From the NCBI GenBank assembly GCA_019637265.1, contig JAHBVY010000007.1, forward strand, positions 124,001-188,000: DNA of 64,000 bases. The letters are read 5' to 3'. Shown one piece after another: positions 59,387-64,000 of the stretch; within the stretch, counting starts at the first letter, position 1, and every line of letters starts with the position of its first letter. This DNA comes from Polyangiaceae bacterium. Its GTDB lineage: Bacteria; Myxococcota_A; Polyangia; Polyangiales; Polyangiaceae. Below the pieces are notes generated by a model that saw only the letters and a list, made by a program, of their open reading frames with translations, did no database searches and had not been told where the DNA came from. A program made the position numbers and the translations under genes.

Positions 59387-62300
59387 GCGTCACTCCCGCA
59401 CGAATTTTGCGCACCTCGAAGCGCACGACGTTCAGCTCGTGCGTCTGGGGATGCTCGCGGAGCGCTACTTCGCCGACGACCCGAACACCGCGCTGCTGAA
59501 GCTGCGCCAGCTCGCCGAGCTGCTCGCACAGCTCGTCGCCGCTCACGTGGGTGTCTACACCTCCCGCGAGGAGGCACAGTATGACCTCCTCCGACGGCTG
59601 CAGGGCCAGGGGATCCTCCCACGCGAGGTGGCGCAGCTCTTCGGCGAGGTGCGCCGAGCGGGCAACGCGGCGAGCCACGCGATCGAGGGCGACCACCGCA
59701 CGGCGCTCGCGATCCTGAAGATCACCTGGCAGCTCGGCGTCTGGTTTCACCGCACCTTCGCGGACGCGGCCTTCAAGTCTGGGCCGTTCGTGCCCCCGGC
59801 GCCGCCCAAGGATGAGAGCGCTGAGCTGCGTGCAGAGCTAGCCACGCTGAGCAAGGCGCTCGCTGATTTTCAGTCCGCGCATCACGACACCACCGAACGC
59901 CTAGCCTCCACCGAGGCCATGCTGCGCGAGACCAAGGACGAGCGCGCCTTCTGGGAACAGATGGCCGCGGAGGCCGAGCAGTCCAAGGCTGCCCTGGCAC
60001 AGAAGCTCGCTGATGAGCAGGCGAAGGGGCTCGCTCAGCCCAAAGAAACCGTCGCAGCGCTCCTCGCGGCTGCGGACACCGCGGCTGACGCCGTCGAGCT
60101 CGACGAAGCCGACACACGCAAGCTCATCGACGCCCAGCTCCGCGAGGCGGGGTGGACGGTCGACACCGCCACGCTATCGTTCTCGAAGGGCGCGCGCCCT
60201 GAGAAGGGGAAGCACCTGGCGATCGCCGAGTGGCCCACGACCAGCGGCCCCGCCGACTACGTGCTCTTCATCGGGCTCATGCCGGTGGCTGCCGTGGAGG
60301 CGAAGCGGAAGAACATCGATGTCTCCGGCTCTCTCCAGCAGGCCAAGCGCTACAGCCGCTCATTCACCTTGGAAGACGGCCTCACCTCACCGGGTGGCCC
60401 CTGGGGTGAGTTCAAGCTCCCCTTCGTCTTCTCGTCCAACGGGCGCCCCTTCCTTCGCCAACTCCAGACGCGCAGCGGCACCTGGTTCTGCGACTTGCGC
60501 AGCCCAGAGAACCTCGCTCGCGCCCTCGATGGTTGGTACACGCCCGAGGGCCTGGCGGCGCTGCTCAAGCGCGATGAGGCGCAAGCGCACGAGCAGCTCA
60601 GGAGCGAGCCGTTCAACTACGGCTTCCCGCTGCGGCACTACCAACAGTCAGCCATCCTGGCGGTCGAGGCGGCCATCGCTCAGGGCCAGCGCGACATGCT
60701 GCTCGCGATGGCGACGGGCACCGGCAAGACCAAGACCTGCATCGCGCTCATCTACCGGCTGCTCAAGGCGCAGCGCTTCCGTCGCGTGCTCTTCCTCGTC
60801 GACCGCTCAGCGCTCGGCGAACAGGCAGCCAACGCCTTCAAAGACACGCGCATGGAGAGCCTCCAGACGTTCGCCGATGTCTTCGGCATCAAGGAGCTCG
60901 ACGATCAGCGGCCCGACAGCGACACCGCGGTGCACATCGCCACGGTGCAAGGCCTCGTTCAACGGCTGCTCTATCCCCCCGAGGGTGTTTCGCCTCCGGC
61001 GGTCGACCAGTACGACTGCATCGTCGTGGACGAGTGCCATCGCGGCTACCTGCTCGACCGTGAGCTGTCCGACACCGAGCTCGGGTTCCGCAGCTTCGAC
61101 GACTACATCTCCAAGTACCGCCGAGTGCTAGACACCTTCGACGCCGTGAAGATCGGCCTCACCGCGACGCCTGCGCTGCACACGACCCAGATCTTCGGCG
61201 CGCCGATCTTCAGCTACGGCTACCGCGAAGCCGTCATCGATGGCTACCTCGTGGACCATGAGCCCCCGGTGCAGATCGACACCCAGCTCTCCAAGGGTGG
61301 CATCGTGTGGCGCGTCGGTGAAAAGGTCACGGTCTACGACCCGCGCCGCAGCCAGCTGGACCTCTTCACCACGCCCGATGAGATCCGCATCGACGTCGAG
61401 GGCTTCAACCGCAAGGTCATCACCGAGGCGTTCAACCGTGTGGTGTGTGAGTACCTCGCGGGTGAGCTCGACCCATCATCACACCAGAAGACGCTCGTCT
61501 TCTGCGTGAACGACGCGCACGCAGATCTGGTGGTCGACCTGCTCAAGAAGGCGTTCGTCGATCGCTACGGCAGCGTCGAGGACGACGCGGTGCTCAAGAT
61601 CACCGGCGCCGCCGACAAACCGCTCCAGCTCATTCGCCGCTACAAGAACGAGCGTCACCCCAACGTCGCCGTCACGGTGGACCTCCTCACCACCGGCGTC
61701 GACGTGCCCGAGATCTGCAACCTGGTGTTCCTGCGCCGGGTGAGCAGCCGCATCCTCTTCGACCAGATGCTCGGCCGCGCGACGCGCCTGTGCGACGACA
61801 TCGGCAAGGAGGCGTTCCGTGTCTTCGACGCCGTGAAGATCTACGAGGCGCTCGAGGACGTGACCGCGATGCAGCCGGTGGTGGTGAAGCCCTTGACCCC
61901 GTTCAAGGAGCTCGCTCGCGAGCTGACCGAGGTCACGAGCGACGAGGAGCGCTCGCTGGTGCGCGATCAGTTCGTCGCCAAGCTGCAACGCAAGAAGCGC
62001 CACCTCAGCGATGCGCAGGCGCAAGATTTCGAGACGCGCGCGGGCATGCCGCCGGAGGACTTCATCCAGGCGCTGCGGACCATGCCGCTCTCCGACATCG
62101 CGTCGTGGTTCACGCAGCACCCTGGCCTCGGTGAGATCCTCGACCGCAAGGGCCAGGGGGACCGGCCACCCACCTACCTCTCACACCACGAAGACGCGCT
62201 CATCGGCGTTGAGCGGGGCTACGGCAACGCGAAGAAGCCCGAGGACTACCTCAAGGAGTTCGCCGAGTTCATCGAGAGCCACAGCAACACCATCCCCGCG

Positions 62301-62750
62301 CTGGTCACGGTGCTCACCCGCCCACGCGAGCTGACGCGCAAGCAGCTCCGCGAGCTGGCCCTCGAGCTAGACCGCGCCGGGTACTCCGAGACGCGGCTCG
62401 CCACAGCGTGGCGAGAAATGACCAACCAGGAGATCGCGGCGCGCATCGTCGGCTTCATCCGGCAGGCGGCCATCGGCGACGCGCTCATCCCCTACGAGCA
62501 GCGCGTCGACCACGCGCTCCAGACGATCCTCGCCAGCAAGGGCTGGACGGGCCCGCAACGTCAGTGGCTGCAGAAGATCGCCGCACAGACCAAGGCGAAC
62601 CTCATCGTCGACCGCGCGGCGATCGACGACCCCGATCAGATCTTCAAGCGAGAGGGCGGCGGCTTCGCGCGGCTCGATCGTCTCTTCAGCGGCGAGCTTC
62701 AGCAGGTGCTCGACGCCTTCAACGAATCCTTGTGGCCCCCTGCGGTCTGA
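59373..62750 (+). CDS. hsdR: Type I restriction enzyme HsdR (DUF4145-fused, EcoEI-type)
   Basis: 1125 residues. N-terminal DUF4145 (about 1-130), a coiled coil (140-215), nuclease domain with ADYVLFIG and VEAKRK (PD-D/ExK, near 308), helicase with Walker A ATGTGKTKT (near 448) and VVDECHRG, later LLTTGVDVPEI, and an EcoEI-R C-terminal domain (about 870-1120). Cleaves DNA after ATP-driven translocation in complex with HsdM and HsdS. Start ATG with GGGAGG five bases upstream. hsdM follows after 15 bases. Confidence 0.95.
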   Translation: MAALERHSRTNFAHLEAHDVQLVRLGMLAERYFADDPNTALLKLRQLAELLAQLVAAHVGVYTSREEAQYDLLRRLQGQGILPREVAQLFGEVRRAGNAASHAIEGDHRTALAILKITWQLGVWFHRTFADAAFKSGPFVPPAPPKDESAELRAELATLSKALADFQSAHHDTTERLASTEAMLRETKDERAFWEQMAAEAEQSKAALAQKLADEQAKGLAQPKETVAALLAAADTAADAVELDEADTRKLIDAQLREAGWTVDTATLSFSKGARPEKGKHLAIAEWPTTSGPADYVLFIGLMPVAAVEAKRKNIDVSGSLQQAKRYSRSFTLEDGLTSPGGPWGEFKLPFVFSSNGRPFLRQLQTRSGTWFCDLRSPENLARALDGWYTPEGLAALLKRDEAQAHEQLRSEPFNYGFPLRHYQQSAILAVEAAIAQGQRDMLLAMATGTGKTKTCIALIYRLLKAQRFRRVLFLVDRSALGEQAANAFKDTRMESLQTFADVFGIKELDDQRPDSDTAVHIATVQGLVQRLLYPPEGVSPPAVDQYDCIVVDECHRGYLLDRELSDTELGFRSFDDYISKYRRVLDTFDAVKIGLTATPALHTTQIFGAPIFSYGYREAVIDGYLVDHEPPVQIDTQLSKGGIVWRVGEKVTVYDPRRSQLDLFTTPDEIRIDVEGFNRKVITEAFNRVVCEYLAGELDPSSHQKTLVFCVNDAHADLVVDLLKKAFVDRYGSVEDDAVLKITGAADKPLQLIRRYKNERHPNVAVTVDLLTTGVDVPEICNLVFLRRVSSRILFDQMLGRATRLCDDIGKEAFRVFDAVKIYEALEDVTAMQPVVVKPLTPFKELARELTEVTSDEERSLVRDQFVAKLQRKKRHLSDAQAQDFETRAGMPPEDFIQALRTMPLSDIASWFTQHPGLGEILDRKGQGDRPPTYLSHHEDALIGVERGYGNAKKPEDYLKEFAEFIESHSNTIPALVTVLTRPRELTRKQLRELALELDRAGYSETRLATAWREMTNQEIAARIVGFIRQAAIGDALIPYEQRVDHALQTILASKGWTGPQRQWLQKIAAQTKANLIVDRAAIDDPDQIFKREGGGFARLDRLFSGELQQVLDAFNESLWPPAV

Positions 62751-62765
62751 CCGAAACACGAACGC

Positions 62766-64000
62766 ATGAGCACCGTCACCCACGACATCGTCCAGAAGCT
62801 CTGGAACCTCTGCAACGTCCTCAAGGACGACGGGGTCACCTACCACCAGTACGTGACCGAGCTGACCTACCTCCTCTTCCTCAAGATGGCGAAGGAGACG
62901 GGCACCGAAAGCCAAATCCCGAAGGGCCACCGCTGGGACGACATCGAAGGGAAGGCCGCGCCGGATCGCCTCGAGCATTACAAGCTCACGCTGATCTACC
63001 TCGGCACCCACGGCTCGACGCTGGTGAAGGAGATCTTCGGTAACGCCAGCTCCTTCATCAAGAAGCCAGCGACGCTCTCGACGCTGGTCGCTGAGATCGA
63101 CAAGCTCGATTGGTACAGCGCGAAGACCGAAGGGCTCGGCGACCTCTACGAAGGACTGCTCGAGAAGAACGCGAACGAGAAGAAGTCGGGCGCAGGCCAA
63201 TACTTCACGCCGCGCAGGCTCATCGACTCGATGGTCGCGCTCATGAAGCCGACGCTCAGCGACGTGATCCAAGATCCGGCAGCGGGTACCGGTGGTTTCC
63301 TCATCGCCGCCAACCACTACATCCTCGGGCACGGCGACTCCGACAGCTGGACCGAAGCGCAGCAGAGGAAGTACCGGCGAGGCACGTTCTACGGCATGGA
63401 GCACGTGCAGGACACGCACCGGCTCGCGCTCATGAACCTCATGCTGCATGGGCTCGACTCCGACCCACAGGCGGCGGGCATTCGCTACGGAGACACGCTC
63501 TCGCCCGAGGGCGAGGCGCTGCCCAAGGCGACGTGCATCCTCACCAACCCACCGTTCGGCACCAAGAAGGGCGGCGGGCTGCCGACGCGCACCGACTTCA
63601 CCTTCCCGACGAGCAACAAGCAGTTCTGCTTCGTGCAGCACATCTACCGTGGCCTCAAGCCGGGAGGCCGCGCCGCCGTGGTGCTGCCCGACAACGTGCT
63701 GTTTGAAGGCAACGTCGGGAAGCAGATCCGCGCCGATCTGATGGACAAGTGCAACCTGCACACCATCCTCCGATTGCCGACGGGCATCTTCTACGCGCAG
63801 GGCGTGAAGACGAACGTGCTGTTCTTCACGCGCGGCGAGACCGACAAGGGCAACACCAAGGAGGTGTGGGTCTACGACCTTCGCGCGAACATGCCGCAGT
63901 TCGGCAAGCGCACGGTGCTGACGCGCGAGCACTTCGCCGAGTTCGAGAAGGCGTTCGGCAAGGACCCGCTCGGGAGCCCGAAGAGCCTCGCGAAGCGCAA
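62766..64000 (+). CDS. hsdM: Type I restriction-modification methylase HsdM, cut by window end
   Basis: 411 codons present. HsdM N-terminal helical domain (1-140), SAM motif DPAAGTGGF near 171, catalytic NPPF near 261, then LPDNVLFEGNVGK. N6-adenine methyltransferase subunit protecting host DNA and working with HsdR. Sequence is open at 64000; hsdS presumably lies beyond. Confidence 0.95.
   Translation, partial: MSTVTHDIVQKLWNLCNVLKDDGVTYHQYVTELTYLLFLKMAKETGTESQIPKGHRWDDIEGKAAPDRLEHYKLTLIYLGTHGSTLVKEIFGNASSFIKKPATLSTLVAEIDKLDWYSAKTEGLGDLYEGLLEKNANEKKSGAGQYFTPRRLIDSMVALMKPTLSDVIQDPAAGTGGFLIAANHYILGHGDSDSWTEAQQRKYRRGTFYGMEHVQDTHRLALMNLMLHGLDSDPQAAGIRYGDTLSPEGEALPKATCILTNPPFGTKKGGGLPTRTDFTFPTSNKQFCFVQHIYRGLKPGGRAAVVLPDNVLFEGNVGKQIRADLMDKCNLHTILRLPTGIFYAQGVKTNVLFFTRGETDKGNTKEVWVYDLRANMPQFGKRTVLTREHFAEFEKAFGKDPLGSPKSLAKR

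Noticed and set aside
62367..63932. 521-codon open frame on the minus strand
   Set aside because: Antisense to hsdR and hsdM; no recognisable motifs.

Overview
The window is very GC-rich and gene-dense, with many GTG/TTG starts. Gene content points to a Myxococcota (delta-proteobacterial) chromosome: type IV pilus genes pilM-N-O-P-Q in order, a Gld-type ABC transporter operon, eukaryotic-like Ser/Thr kinases, an FHA-GGDEF protein, a kinase fused to a sigma-54 activator, a receiver-cyclase hybrid, and small AgmX/TonB-C-like exported proteins. This is inferred from gene families; no rRNA or tRNA was seen.

Layout. 1-7200 (mostly minus): truncated class III aminotransferase, FHA-diguanylate cyclase, then an operon of exported protein, CheB and a membrane-anchored MutS-family ATPase, and a zinc-ribbon protein. 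7.8-14.4 kb: a membrane pyrophosphatase of the K+-dependent type, a small membrane protein, a DUF433/DUF5615 toxin-antitoxin pair, an arginine-pathway acetyltransferase/kinase-like protein and a two-receiver adenylate/guanylate cyclase. 14.5-20.5 kb: pilMNOPQ with a PPOX/F420-type flavoprotein coupled to pilQ. 20.8-27.7 kb: LysM-M15 murein peptidase, a large phosphodiester-glycosidase-like membrane protein, CdsA and glutamate dehydrogenase. 27.8-32.8 kb: an outer-membrane barrel translationally coupled to a 13-heme cytochrome, a small helical protein and a monoheme lipoprotein, resembling a porin-cytochrome electron conduit. 33-44.4 kb: kinase-TPR-GAF-sigma54 regulator, Dam, a zinc-ribbon Ser/Thr kinase, VanW-family protein, cyclopropane fatty acid synthase and an SH3 protein. 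44.4-51.3 kb: ABC ATPase, permease, GldG-like and DUF4340 proteins in one overlapping operon, and LolA. 51.5-59.2 kb: RuvC, a PYROXD2-like oxidoreductase, a family-28 glycosyltransferase, a YhbY protein with an SR-like tail, oligoribonuclease, a GlcD-type flavoprotein and an SDR. 59.3-64 kb: type I restriction genes hsdR and hsdM (cut by the window end).

The most unusual property is a set of short dispersed repeats lying both between genes and inside conserved genes. One 18-mer occurs four times exactly and once with one mismatch, including inside pilM and the SDR gene. A TGCCAAACCCCC-type element recurs seven to eight times, including inside mutS-like, gldG-like, kinase and cytochrome genes. 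A 26-bp REP hairpin occurs twice exactly, and a related REP is translated inside the kinase-sigma54 gene. Several conserved proteins carry low-complexity insertions at exactly these places.
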